A DNA stretch of 64,000 nt from Nioella ostreopsis (GTDB lineage Bacteria; Pseudomonadota; Alphaproteobacteria; Rhodobacterales; Rhodobacteraceae). The notes beneath the pieces were generated by a model. The model saw only the letters and a list, made by a program, of their open reading frames with translations. It searched no databases and was not told the DNA's origin. Position numbers and translations under genes: made by a program. Positions 17,361 to 25,514 of the stretch are shown piece by piece (the stretch's first letter is position 1; each line of letters opens with the position of its first letter). Where the stretch lies: the NCBI RefSeq assembly GCF_004000255.1, contig NZ_RCIQ01000003.1, positions 180,389 to 244,388 on the forward strand. The letters run 5' to 3'.

Positions 17361-18524
17361 TCAGCCGAGCGGCTGCGCCTTTTCCACCAGCCGTGCGAAA
17401 AAACTCGCCCCGTAAGGTGCGGCCTCGTCGTTGAAATTGAAGCGCGGATGGTGCAGCCCTGCGGCCTCCCCCTGCCCAAGGAACAGGTAAGCGCCGGGCC
17501 GCTCTTCCAGCATGTAGCTGAAATCCTCGGCCCCCATCTCGCGCCACTGGGCGCCGTCGACGGCGTCCTTGCCCGCGATCTCCTCGGCCACGCCCACGGC
17601 AAACTCCGTCTTCGCCGGATCGTTCACCGTCGCCGGGTAGCTGCGCTTGTAGTCGAGCTTCGCTTCCACCCCGAAGCTCGCCCCCTGCCCGGCCACGATC
17701 TCGCCCATGCGCGCCTCCACCATGTTCCGCACATCCGGGTCGAAGCTGCGCACCGTGCCGCCCAGATAGGCGGTGTCGGGGATGATGTTTTCCGCCGTGC
17801 CGGTGTGGATCATGGTGACCGACACCACCAGATCCTGCAGCGCGTAGTGGTTGCGCGCCACGATGCTTTGCAGCGCCTGCGCGATGTGGACGGCGGCAAT
17901 CACCGGATCGACGCAGTCATGCGGATAGGCCCCGTGCCCGCCCTTGCCCTTGATATGCACGTCGAAGCTGTCGACGGCAGCCATGATTGGCCCGGGCGTG
18001 GTCTGGAAATGGCCCACGGGCAGCGCTGGCGTGGTGTGGATCGCGTAGACCTCATTGATCCCGAAGCGCGCCATGATCCCCTCGCGGCACATGATATCCG
18101 CCCCGCCGCCATCTTCCTCGGCAGGCTGGAAGATCAGCGCCACGCGCCCCCGGAAGTTGCGGGTTTCGCTGAGATATTTCGCGGCCCCCAGAAGCATCGT
18201 GGTATGCCCATCGTGGCCGCAGGCATGCATCACGCCCTTGTTTTCAGACGCATAATCGAGCCCCGTCTCCTCCTCGATCGGCAGCGCATCCATGTCGGCG
18301 CGCAGCCCGATGGTCGGCCCGTCCCCCTGCCCCTCGATGATCGCCACCACCCCCGATTCGGCGATGCCCGTGTGGATCTCGGTGATCCCGAATTCCCTCA
18401 GCCGCTCGACCACGAAGGCGGCGGTCTCGTGGCAGGCGAATCCAAGTTCCGGATGGGCGTGCAGATGGCGGCGCCAGGCGGTCATCTCGTCTGCGAATCC
18501 GGCGATGCGATTGAGGACGGGCAT
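17361..18524 (-). CDS. M20D amidohydrolase (hippurate hydrolase / aminoacylase type)
   Basis: A 387-residue enzyme. The M20D signature is complete: RRHLHAHPELGF, RADMDALPI, HACGHDGH (C102, H104) and FQPAEED (E136, E137), plus the late MGAEDFSYML motif. Members remove acyl groups from N-acyl amino acids or related amides with two metal ions. It converges with the flavin reductase gene and lies divergent to mazG. The physiological substrate is unknown. Confidence 0.9.
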   Translation of the reverse strand: MPVLNRIAGFADEMTAWRRHLHAHPELGFACHETAAFVVERLREFGITEIHTGIAESGVVAIIEGQGDGPTIGLRADMDALPIEEETGLDYASENKGVMHACGHDGHTTMLLGAAKYLSETRNFRGRVALIFQPAEEDGGGADIMCREGIMARFGINEVYAIHTTPALPVGHFQTTPGPIMAAVDSFDVHIKGKGGHGAYPHDCVDPVIAAVHIAQALQSIVARNHYALQDLVVSVTMIHTGTAENIIPDTAYLGGTVRSFDPDVRNMVEARMGEIVAGQGASFGVEAKLDYKRSYPATVNDPAKTEFAVGVAEEIAGKDAVDGAQWREMGAEDFSYMLEERPGAYLFLGQGEAAGLHHPRFNFNDEAAPYGASFFARLVEKAQPLG

Positions 18525-18591
18525 GGGTGGACTCTCCGGGGCTCATGGGTGTTATTCGGGGTCACCCTGACCGAAAACCGGAGGCCCGGCA

Positions 18592-19401
18592 ATGGATGAC
18601 GCGCTGATCAACGACCCCAAGGGCGGCATGCCCCGTCTGCTGGAGATCATGCGGCGGTTACGCGATCCGGAGACCGGCTGTCCCTGGGATATCGAGCAGG
18701 ATTTCGCCACCATCGCGCCTTACACGATCGAAGAGGCCTATGAGGTCGCAGACGCCATCGAGCGCGAGGCCTGGGACGAGTTGAAAGGCGAGTTGGGCGA
18801 CCTTCTGTTCCAATCTGTCTTTCACGCGCAAATGGCTGAAGAGAAAGGGTTATTTTCCTTTCAGGAGGTGGCCGACACGATGTCGGACAAGATGGTTGCC
18901 CGCCATCCACATGTGTTTGGCGACCAGTCGCGGGAGAAATCGGCGGAGCAGCAGACGCAGGATTGGGAAACGATCAAGGCCGCAGAACGGGCGGCGAAGG
19001 CGCGGGGCGGTGTGCTGGATGATGTGGCCATCGGACTGCCGGCCCTGATGCGCGCGGAAAAGCTGCAAAAGCGTGCCGCGCGGGTGGGGTTCGACTGGCC
19101 GAATATCGGGCAAGTGGTTGACAAGATTGCAGAAGAAGCGCGCGAACTGGCGGAGGCACGGGAGGCACTGCCGCAGGAGAAGATTGCCGAGGAAATGGGC
19201 GATCTGCTCTTTGTCATGGCCAATCTGGCGCGGCATCTGAAGGTCGATCCGGAGACCGCCCTGCGCGATGCAAACGCAAAATTCGTGCGGCGCTTTCACT
19301 TCATCGAACGGGAGCTGGAGGCGCGGGGGAAGCAGCCCTCGGAGAGCGATCTGGAGGAGATGGACGGTCTGTGGAACGCGGCGAAGGCGGCGGGGCTTTA
19401 G
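18592..19401 (+). CDS. mazG: Nucleoside triphosphate pyrophosphohydrolase MazG
   Basis: A 269-residue housekeeping MazG with two MazG repeats. The first begins MRRLRDPETGCPWDIEQ and has the metal-binding EEAYEVADAIE and ELKGELGDLLFQ blocks; the second appears as KIAEEARELAEAR and EEMGDLLFVMANLARHL. It hydrolyses NTPs to NMP and pyrophosphate, cleaning nucleotide pools and affecting ppGpp. Length is normal. It ends 120 bp before paired palindromes. Confidence 0.95.
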   Translation: MDDALINDPKGGMPRLLEIMRRLRDPETGCPWDIEQDFATIAPYTIEEAYEVADAIEREAWDELKGELGDLLFQSVFHAQMAEEKGLFSFQEVADTMSDKMVARHPHVFGDQSREKSAEQQTQDWETIKAAERAAKARGGVLDDVAIGLPALMRAEKLQKRAARVGFDWPNIGQVVDKIAEEARELAEAREALPQEKIAEEMGDLLFVMANLARHLKVDPETALRDANAKFVRRFHFIERELEARGKQPSESDLEEMDGLWNAAKAAGL

Positions 19402-19425
19402 GGCCAAAACGACCCGTCGCCATGC

Positions 19426-19458
19426 GTGCACCCCCCGTACACCCCCTGTACACCCCCC
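19426..19458. repeat. Three tandem 11-bp units
   Basis: GTGCACCCCCC, GTACACCCCCT and GTACACCCCCC follow each other directly at 19426-19436, 19437-19447 and 19448-19458, then a partial GTGCA. Minor satellite-like array 24 bp after the mazG stop. No coding role is visible. Confidence 0.8.
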
Positions 19459-19524
19459 GTGCAGACCAAACCCCTATTTCCGGGGTAACCTGATCGGGCG
19501 TGAAACCTTGCCACTTGCGCGGGG

Positions 19525-19567
19525 AAGAGGTTTCGAAACCTCTTTGAAAGGGCCTTCGAAGGCCCTT
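19525..19567. terminator. Paired TTCGAA-centred palindromes (copy 1)
   Basis: Two perfect 20-bp palindromes stand side by side: AAGAGGTTTCGAAACCTCTT at 19525-19544 and AAGGGCCTTCGAAGGCCCTT at 19548-19567, followed by CCCCCGCGCG. They lie between convergent mazG and the DUF188 gene and could form two hairpins acting as a bidirectional terminator. The same arrangement recurs at 27843-27884. Confidence 0.7.
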
Positions 19568-19650
19568 CCCCCGCGCGTGAGGAGAGCGGTGCGCACTGGG
19601 CCGGACGGGACGCGTATGTCTGGGGGAAGGACTCGGACCACGAAGACGAC

Positions 19651-20097
19651 TCAGGTCTTGAGACGTCTCAGCGTGGTTTCCATCGCATCGAGGAAGCGGC
19701 TGCGGTCAGTCTTTGAGAACGGCTTCTGACCGCCGATCCCCTGACCATCGAGACCGGCGCGCAGGTCGGCCATAATGGCGCGGGTGGCGATCTGGCTGCC
19801 GATGCTGTCCATGGTGAAGGCGCGGCCTTTGGGGTCCATCACCTCGGCCCCGGCCTTGAGGCAGCGTTCGGCCAGCAGGATATCGGCGGTGATCACCAGA
19901 TGGCCGGGGCCAGCCGTTTCAGCGATCGCATCGTCGGCGGCATCGAACCCGTCCGAGACGGTGAACTGCTTGATCAGCGGATGATCCGGCAGGCGCAGGC
20001 CCTGATTGGCGATGAAGACGATCACCTCGCCATGGCGAAGCGCCACGCGAATGGCCTCCTGCTTGACCGGACAGGCATCGGCGTCGACGAGGATCAT
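19651..20097 (-). CDS. YaiI/YqxD (DUF188, UPF0178) family protein
   Basis: A 148-residue protein beginning MILVDADACPVKQEA, the family hallmark, with HPLIKQFTVSDGFDAADDAIAE and GHLVITADILLAERCL in the middle and the AFTMDSIG block. The fold is PIN-like with conserved acidic residues (D5, D7, D52-D56 region), suggesting metal-dependent nuclease chemistry, but the function is unproven. Its ATG overlaps the stop of the upstream aldolase gene (ATGA), so the two are coupled. Confidence 0.92.
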   Translation of the reverse strand: MILVDADACPVKQEAIRVALRHGEVIVFIANQGLRLPDHPLIKQFTVSDGFDAADDAIAETAGPGHLVITADILLAERCLKAGAEVMDPKGRAFTMDSIGSQIATRAIMADLRAGLDGQGIGGQKPFSKTDRSRFLDAMETTLRRLKT

Positions 20098-20852
20098 TCC
20101 GCGGCCAGCGCCCGGAGCGCATCGGCGAGCAGCGTCGCCTCGCTGCCGAGCCCAAGGAAATTGACACCGCGCGCCACCGCGTCGGCCCGCGCCTGAGTCG
20201 AGCCAAGGATAATGCCCGCGGCCTTGCCTACGGCGCGAATGCGCGGGATGGCGTCTGCGATGGCCGCCTGCACATCGGGGTGGCCGGGATCGTCGCGGTG
20301 GCCCATGTCGGCGGCCAGATCAGCGGGGCCGATGAAGATCCCGTCGACCCCGTCGACAGCGGCAATCCGGTCGAGATCGGCCAGCGCGGCGCGGCTTTCG
20401 GCCTGAACCAGAATGCAGATCTCGTCATTGGCATTGGTGGTGTAGTCGGCAATGGCGTTGAAGCCGGTCGCGCGGGCCACGAGCGCGCCCTGCCCGCGCA
20501 CGCCCTGAGGCGGGTAGCGGCAGGCGCGGACCACGGCTTCGGCCTCCTCGGCGCTGTCAATCATGGGCACCAGCAGCGTCTGCACCCCCAGATCGAGCGC
20601 CTGTTTGATCACCCAGTCCTCGGCCACCGGCACCCGGACCACGGCCTGCGCGGGGGTTGCGGCAAGCGCCATGAGCTGCGCGCGGATCACGGTCGGATCC
20701 CATGGACCATGCTCTCCGTCTATGAGGCACCAGTCGAAACCGCTATTGCCCGCAAGTTCCGCCACCAGCGGCGATCCGAGATTCAGCCAGATGCCCTTGC
20801 AGAGCCGACCGGCGGCGAGTTCCGATTTCAGGCTGTTACGTGGGGCGGGCAT
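20094..20852 (-). CDS. HpcH/HpaI-family aldolase
   Basis: A 252-residue class II pyruvate-type aldolase. The opening GIWLNLGSPLVAELAGNSGFDWCLIDGEHGPWD contains the family active-site His48, and the metal-binding carboxylates fall in VQAES and GIFIGPADLA. Such enzymes reversibly split 4-hydroxy-2-oxo acids into pyruvate and an aldehyde. The ATG at 20852 is preferred because the family N-terminus begins there; the open frame runs on to 20909. It is coupled to the DUF188 gene by a 4-nt overlap. Confidence 0.88.
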   Translation of the reverse strand: MPAPRNSLKSELAAGRLCKGIWLNLGSPLVAELAGNSGFDWCLIDGEHGPWDPTVIRAQLMALAATPAQAVVRVPVAEDWVIKQALDLGVQTLLVPMIDSAEEAEAVVRACRYPPQGVRGQGALVARATGFNAIADYTTNANDEICILVQAESRAALADLDRIAAVDGVDGIFIGPADLAADMGHRDDPGHPDVQAAIADAIPRIRAVGKAAGIILGSTQARADAVARGVNFLGLGSEATLLADALRALAAE

Positions 20853-21059
20853 TGGGGCCTCTTGCGTTGGTCCGTTTGGCTGTTCGACGCGAACCTGTAG
20901 GAAAGCCACCCGATTTGAAAGCCGATTTCAGCCGGTTTGCCTTTTCTGACAGAAAAAATCGGTTGGCAGGCTGAAAGGGTCCATTTCGGCCCTTTTCAAT
21001 TCGCGGAACCCGACATAACCTGCCGTCACAAGAATAATTTGTCCAATAGGGAGACAATC

Positions 21060-22244
21060 ATGAAGAAGCTTCTGCTGGCCTCTGCGGCCACCGCAGTTCT
21101 TGCTGGTGCGGCTGCTGCCGACGAAATCAGCATCGGTGTTATCCTCGGCTTCACCGGCCCCATCGAATCGCTGACCCCCAACATGGCGGCTGGCGCGGAA
21201 CTGGCGATGGCCGAAGTGAACGCCGCGGGCGGCATCATGGATGGCAGCACCTTCGTTTCGGTGCGTGCGGACTCCACCTGTATCGACTCTGCTGCCGCGC
21301 AGGCCGCCGCCGAACGTCTGATCACCGCCGATGGCGTGTCGGGCATCGTGGGCGCCGACTGTTCCGGTGTGACCACCTCGATCCTGTCGAACGTGGCCCT
21401 GCCCAATGGCATGGTGATGATTTCGCCCTCCGCCACCTCCCCGGCGCTGTCTGCCGTGGAAGATAACGGGCTGTTCTTCCGCACCGCCCCCTCTGACGCG
21501 CGTCAGGGTGTGGTGATGGCACAGGTGCTGATGGATCGCGGCATCGACGAGGTCGCCGTGACCTATACCAACAACGACTATGGCCTGGGCCTGGCGGACA
21601 GCTTCGCCGCTGCCTTTGCCGAAGCCGGTGGCACCGTGACGCTTGTGGCGGCGCATGAAGATGGCCGTGCGGACTATGCCGCTGAAGTCGGCTCGCTGGC
21701 GTCCGCCGGCGGGGCCGCTCTGGTCGTGGCGGGTTATGTGGACCAGGGTGGGTCCGGCATCATCCAGGCGGCGCTCGATTCCGGCGCGTTTGACACCTTC
21801 GTCTTCCCCGACGGGATGGTCAGCCAGGCGCTGGTCGACAATTTCGGGTCCGACATCGATGGGTCGTTCGGTCAGCATCCGGGCACCGATTCCGATGGCG
21901 CGGCGATCTTCCAGGGCATGGCCTCCGAGGCTGGCTTTGACGGCACCTCGCCCTTTGCCGCGGAATCCTATGATGCGGCTGCGCTGATGATGATGGCGAT
22001 GGCGGCGGCAGGCTCTTCTGCGCCTGGCGACTATGCCGGTCACATCATGGATATCGCCAATGCACCGGGTGAAGTCATCCAGCCGGGCGAACTGGCCCGC
22101 GCGCTGGAAATCATCGCCGCTGGCGGCGACGTGGACTATGAAGGCGCCACTGCGGTGGAGCTGATCGGCCCCGGTGAATCGGCAGGCAACTACCGCGAGA
22201 TCGAGATCCAGGGCGGTGAGATCGTCACCGCACAGTATCGCTGA
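21060..22244 (+). CDS. Periplasmic binding protein of a branched-chain amino acid-type ABC transporter
   Basis: A 394-residue protein with a signal peptide (MKKLLLASAATAVLAGAAAA) and a type I periplasmic-binding fold. Visible family features are ISIGVILGFTGPIESLTPNMAAGAELAMAE, GVSGIVGADCSG and TYTNNDYG. It captures the ligand and delivers it to the LivHM-type permease encoded downstream. Ligands in this family range from branched-chain amino acids to amides and urea, so the substrate is open. The start at 21060 has GGGAG. A hairpin follows the gene, which usually allows higher expression of the binding protein than of the membrane parts. Confidence 0.9.
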   Translation: MKKLLLASAATAVLAGAAAADEISIGVILGFTGPIESLTPNMAAGAELAMAEVNAAGGIMDGSTFVSVRADSTCIDSAAAQAAAERLITADGVSGIVGADCSGVTTSILSNVALPNGMVMISPSATSPALSAVEDNGLFFRTAPSDARQGVVMAQVLMDRGIDEVAVTYTNNDYGLGLADSFAAAFAEAGGTVTLVAAHEDGRADYAAEVGSLASAGGAALVVAGYVDQGGSGIIQAALDSGAFDTFVFPDGMVSQALVDNFGSDIDGSFGQHPGTDSDGAAIFQGMASEAGFDGTSPFAAESYDAAALMMMAMAAAGSSAPGDYAGHIMDIANAPGEVIQPGELARALEIIAAGGDVDYEGATAVELIGPGESAGNYREIEIQGGEIVTAQYR

Positions 22245-22269
22245 TCCGATCGCGATTGCATGACACAGG

Positions 22270-22293
22270 ACAGCCCGGTCATCGCCGGGCTGT
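22270..22293 (+). terminator. Hairpin after the binding-protein gene
   Basis: Stem ACAGCCCGG (22270-22278) and CCGGGCTGT (22285-22293) around TCATCG, followed by TTCGTTT. Located 25 bp after the stop and 36 bp before the first ATPase start. Probably a partial terminator or a 3' mRNA stabiliser that sets binding protein above transporter expression. Confidence 0.7.
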
Positions 22294-22328
22294 TCGTTTA
22301 AGACATTGGGGAAAGTGAGCCTTCACGC

Positions 22329-23111
22329 ATGATCACCGTTCATGACCTGCACAAGCATTTCGGCGGCTTCCATGCCGTGGATGGCGCCAGCCTGTCCATC
22401 GCACCGGGCTCGATCACCGGGCTGATTGGCCCCAATGGCGCAGGGAAGACCACGCTCTTCAACGTGATCGCGGGGGTTCTTGCGCCCACATCGGGGCGGG
22501 TGGAGATGGATGGTGAGGATATCACTGGCCTCGCCCCACATGAGCTCTTTCACAAGGGGCTCTTGCGCACCTTCCAGATCGCGCATGAATTCAGCTCGAT
22601 GACATGCCGGGAAAACCTGATGATGGTGCCGGGCGGGCAGTCGGGCGAGAGCCTGTGGAACACCTGGTTCGGCCGCAAGCGGATTGCCGACGAGGAACGC
22701 GCGCTGCGGGCCAAGGCCGACGAAGTGCTTGAATTCCTGACGATTTCCCATATCGCCGACCTGCGGGCGGGCGAAGTTTCCGGCGGGCAGAAGAAGCTGC
22801 TGGAATTGGGCCGCACGATGATGGTCGATGCCAAGATCGTCTTTCTGGACGAGGTCGGCGCGGGCGTGAACCGGACGCTGCTTTACACCATCGCGGACGC
22901 CATCAAGCGGCTGAACACCGAACGCGGCTATACTTTCGTCGTGATCGAACACGACATGGATTTCATCGACAAGATCTGTGACCCGGTCATCTGTATGGCC
23001 GAGGGCAAGGTTCTGGCGGAAGGGACGCTCGATGAAATCAAGGCCAATGAACAGGTGATCGAGGCTTACCTGGGCACGGGTCTGAAGAATAAGGACAAGG
23101 TGGAGGCATGA
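22329..23111 (+). CDS. livG: ABC transporter ATP-binding protein, LivG type
   Basis: A 260-residue ATPase. Walker A GPNGAGKTT lies at residues 34-42, the signature is SGGQKK, and Walker B is IVFLDEVGAGVN with the GAGVN extension typical of LivG. VVIEHDMDFI carries the switch His. It powers uptake at the inner membrane with the second ATPase and the two permeases. Its end overlaps the next gene by 4 nt (ATGA). Confidence 0.93.
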   Translation: MITVHDLHKHFGGFHAVDGASLSIAPGSITGLIGPNGAGKTTLFNVIAGVLAPTSGRVEMDGEDITGLAPHELFHKGLLRTFQIAHEFSSMTCRENLMMVPGGQSGESLWNTWFGRKRIADEERALRAKADEVLEFLTISHIADLRAGEVSGGQKKLLELGRTMMVDAKIVFLDEVGAGVNRTLLYTIADAIKRLNTERGYTFVVIEHDMDFIDKICDPVICMAEGKVLAEGTLDEIKANEQVIEAYLGTGLKNKDKVEA

Positions 23112-23938
23112 CCGGAAACCCCTATCAGGACGATCGCGGCAACAAGGACCGCTCGATTGGCAACCCCGACGGGATCGGCACCATGACCCCGGCGGAGGGG
23201 CTTGGCTCCAGGACCGCGCCTGCCGCAGGGCAGCCGTTCCTCATCGGTGAGAAGATGACCGGCGGCTATGGCAAGGGCGCGGATATTCTGCACGACTGCA
23301 CCATTGCCGTCGAAAAAGGTGAGATCGCCGTCATAGTCGGCCCCAACGGGGCAGGCAAATCGACCGGGATGAAGGCTGTCTTCGGGATGCTGAACCTGCG
23401 CCAAGGCCGGGTGGTGCTGGATGGCGAGGATATCACCAAGCTGACACCGCAGGCCCGCGTGGCCAAGGGGATGGGCTTCGTGCCCCAGACCTCGAACATC
23501 TTCACCTCGATGACGGTCGAGGAAAACCTTGAAATGGGCGCCTTCATCCGCACCGACGATTATCGGGGCACCATGGAGCAGGTCTATGAGCTGTTCCCGA
23601 TCCTGAAGGAAAAGCGTCTGCAACCGGCGGGCGAGCTTTCCGGCGGTCAGCGTCAGCAGGTCGCTGTGGGCCGGGCGCTGATGACGAAGCCAAAGCTTCT
23701 GATGCTGGATGAACCGACGGCGGGCGTGTCCCCCATCGTCATGGACGAACTTTTCGACCGGATTATCGAGGTCGCGCGCACCGGGATTTCCATTCTGATG
23801 GTGGAACAAAACGCCCGGCAAGCGCTTGAAATTGCAGATAAAGGCTATGTGCTCGTGCAGGGCCGGAACGCTTATACAGATACCGGCAAGGCGCTTTTGG
23901 CCGACCCGGAGGTTCGCAAGTCTTTCCTAGGAGGTTGA
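23108..23938 (+). CDS. livF: ABC transporter ATP-binding protein, LivF type
   Basis: A 276-residue ATPase with Walker A GPNGAGKST at about residues 78-86, signature SGGQRQQ, Walker B LLMLDEPTAGVSP and the switch region VEQNARQAL. It carries about 40 extra N-terminal residues (charged, with many Gly and Asn) before the usual LivF start; an internal start is conceivable, but the ATGA overlap with livG supports the long form. The stop lies 2 bp before the first four-cysteine protein gene, whose AGGAGG site sits inside the livF end. Confidence 0.93.
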   Translation: MTGNPYQDDRGNKDRSIGNPDGIGTMTPAEGLGSRTAPAAGQPFLIGEKMTGGYGKGADILHDCTIAVEKGEIAVIVGPNGAGKSTGMKAVFGMLNLRQGRVVLDGEDITKLTPQARVAKGMGFVPQTSNIFTSMTVEENLEMGAFIRTDDYRGTMEQVYELFPILKEKRLQPAGELSGGQRQQVAVGRALMTKPKLLMLDEPTAGVSPIVMDELFDRIIEVARTGISILMVEQNARQALEIADKGYVLVQGRNAYTDTGKALLADPEVRKSFLGG

Positions 23939-23940
23939 TT

Positions 23941-24342
23941 ATGAAACACATTCTGACAACGGCCGCTCTGGCCACCCTGATGGCCGCCCCGGCCATGGCG
24001 CAGGACCGCACCTATGAGTGCACGATGAACGAGGCCTGCCGACAGAATGGCGGCGGCTGCGTGGCGGAAAACATCCCCTACAACTTCACGCTCAACGCCA
24101 CCACCGGCGTGGGCGAGATGGAGCAGCGCGAGGGCAATTTCTTCGACGGCACCGTCTATGAAAGCGATGGTGCGATGCATTTCTTCTTTGCCAATTCGGC
24201 CGGTGTCGAACTGGGCACCATCACCGATGCGGGCCGGATCATCTATACCGGCAACATGGCGCTTGGCGACAGTCTGATCCATTACCGGCTGAACGGCACC
24301 TGCACCGAAACCACCGCCAGCGCGGGTGGCGACGGCAAGTGA
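23941..24342 (+). CDS. Four-cysteine secreted protein 1 in the Liv operon, function unknown
   Basis: A 133-residue protein with signal peptide ending MAAPAMAQ (about residue 21). The mature part has exactly four cysteines: C27, C33 and C40 near the start (C-x5-C-x6-C) and C121 near the end in GTC. The layout is shared with the next three genes, so they look like diverged tandem duplicates, probably with two disulfides each around a small beta domain. The ATG at 23941 has AGGAGG; a TTG two codons earlier is also in frame. Its position inside the transporter operon suggests a periplasmic accessory role, which is inference. Confidence 0.8.
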   Translation: MKHILTTAALATLMAAPAMAQDRTYECTMNEACRQNGGGCVAENIPYNFTLNATTGVGEMEQREGNFFDGTVYESDGAMHFFFANSAGVELGTITDAGRIIYTGNMALGDSLIHYRLNGTCTETTASAGGDGK

Positions 24343-24722
24343 CACGGGTCGGGGGCATCATCGGGGGGCTGGCGCTGGCAACGGCGCTGCCCGTCGCCGC
24401 AGCGGCGCAGACGGGCAGTTATTACTGCCTGTTCAGCACGCGCTGTGACACCGAGGACTGCACCCCCGACACCTTCACGGTCGAGATTGCCCTGGCCGAT
24501 CATGGCAACGGGCTGTGGCTGATCTATGAAGGGCGGCACCGTTCGGTCGACGATGCCACGCCCTCTGACACGCCGATGGCGATGTTCATCTCGCCCGGCT
24601 ACGAGGACAACCTGACGCTGACGATCTACCCCACTGGCGAGGCGCTGCATGTCTACCAAGACTATCAGCCCGGCCAGGGCCCGCGTCAGCAGACCGCTTA
24701 CGGACAATGTGAGGTTCAATAG
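24339..24722 (+). CDS. Four-cysteine secreted protein 2 in the Liv operon, function unknown
   Basis: A 127-residue protein using a GTG start at 24339 that overlaps the stop of protein 1. It has a signal peptide (cleavage near AAAQ, about residue 24), then C30, C36 and C41 (C-x5-C-x4-C) and C124 in YGQC. The segment NLTLTIYPTGEALHVY aligns by eye with DLITIHADGTALRSR in protein 4. It is acidic and aromatic-rich. No known domain is recognised. Confidence 0.78.
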   Translation: MTRVGGIIGGLALATALPVAAAAQTGSYYCLFSTRCDTEDCTPDTFTVEIALADHGNGLWLIYEGRHRSVDDATPSDTPMAMFISPGYEDNLTLTIYPTGEALHVYQDYQPGQGPRQQTAYGQCEVQ

Positions 24723-25151
24723 ATGACGTTCCGCCCGGGCCTTGCCGCCCTGATTTTCCTGATCCCCCTGCCCGCCACGGCGCAGCATGTCGCCATCGAG
24801 CGCGTCTGCAACATGGCGGTGATCTGCATCGAATCGAACCCGTGCCAGGACTGGGGGCAGGAAATCAGCATCACCGAGCAGGAGGACGGCAGTTGGCGGG
24901 TTCTGTGGGAGGAAGATCTGCCCTCCAACTATGAACTGGCCGCCGATATCCTCGCACCGGAAGGATCGCTGGAACCCACCCGCCTGCGCAGCCTGATCTT
25001 CGCCAATCACGAAACGCAGGCGGTGCAGATGGTCAGCATCGCCGATAGCGGCCATGTGGTCGTGACCCTGCACCAGCCGCAGGCGCGGCCCCGGTCCGTC
25101 ACCGGCTTTGGCCTGTGCGAAGATGTGGACAGCGCGGAGGCGGATGAGTGA
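24723..25151 (+). CDS. Four-cysteine secreted protein 3 in the Liv operon, function unknown
   Basis: A 142-residue protein whose ATG directly abuts the TAG of protein 2. The signal peptide ends PATAQ (about residue 21); C29, C35 and C41 follow (C-x5-C-x5-C), with C132 in FGLC. The C-terminal ten residues are acidic. Spacing between the third and fourth cysteines is about 90 residues, close to the 81-83 of its siblings. Predicted periplasmic, unknown role. Confidence 0.78.
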   Translation: MTFRPGLAALIFLIPLPATAQHVAIERVCNMAVICIESNPCQDWGQEISITEQEDGSWRVLWEEDLPSNYELAADILAPEGSLEPTRLRSLIFANHETQAVQMVSIADSGHVVVTLHQPQARPRSVTGFGLCEDVDSAEADE

Positions 25152-25513
25152 GGCAACTGCCGCTCATAGCCCTGTGCCTTCTGGCGCCCCCTGCCATGGC
25201 CGAGACCGGCTATAGCTGTGTCTTTACCGTGGCCTGCGAGGCTGCGGGCGGCTGTGAACCCGCTGCGATCGAAATCGAAATCGGGATGGGCGAAGACGGC
25301 ATCCTGGCCTTTCTGGAGACCGATGCCGCCCCCCTGCCCGCCCTGAGCCTGTCGGACGCGGACAGCTTTCCGTTTACAATCGCCACCACCGCGCCCGGCG
25401 CGGAGAGCGACCTGATCACCATCCATGCCGATGGCACTGCCCTGCGCAGTCGGCACCCGGCCAATCCCGGCAGCCTCGCCATCACCTATTTCGGCATCTG
25501 CGAGGAGACATGA
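25148..25513 (+). CDS. Four-cysteine secreted protein 4 in the Liv operon, function unknown
   Basis: A 121-residue protein starting at GTG 25148 with a 4-nt overlap with protein 3. The signal peptide ends PAMAE (about residue 19); the mature cysteines are C24, C30, C36 (C-x5-C-x5-C) and C118 in FGIC. The last codons carry the GAGGAG site for the permease gene that follows, so the cassette is translationally tied to the transporter on both sides. Confidence 0.78.
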   Translation: MRQLPLIALCLLAPPAMAETGYSCVFTVACEAAGGCEPAAIEIEIGMGEDGILAFLETDAAPLPALSLSDADSFPFTIATTAPGAESDLITIHADGTALRSRHPANPGSLAITYFGICEET

Positions 25514-25514
25514 C

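Noticed and set aside
19525-19567. CRISPR-like repeats
   Set aside because: Palindromes occur as a pair without spacers of uniform size and without cas genes anywhere in the window.
20928-22043. Long minus-strand open frame opposite the binding-protein gene
   Set aside because: The plus strand encodes a clear signal peptide and a type I binding-protein fold; the antisense product is a shadow.
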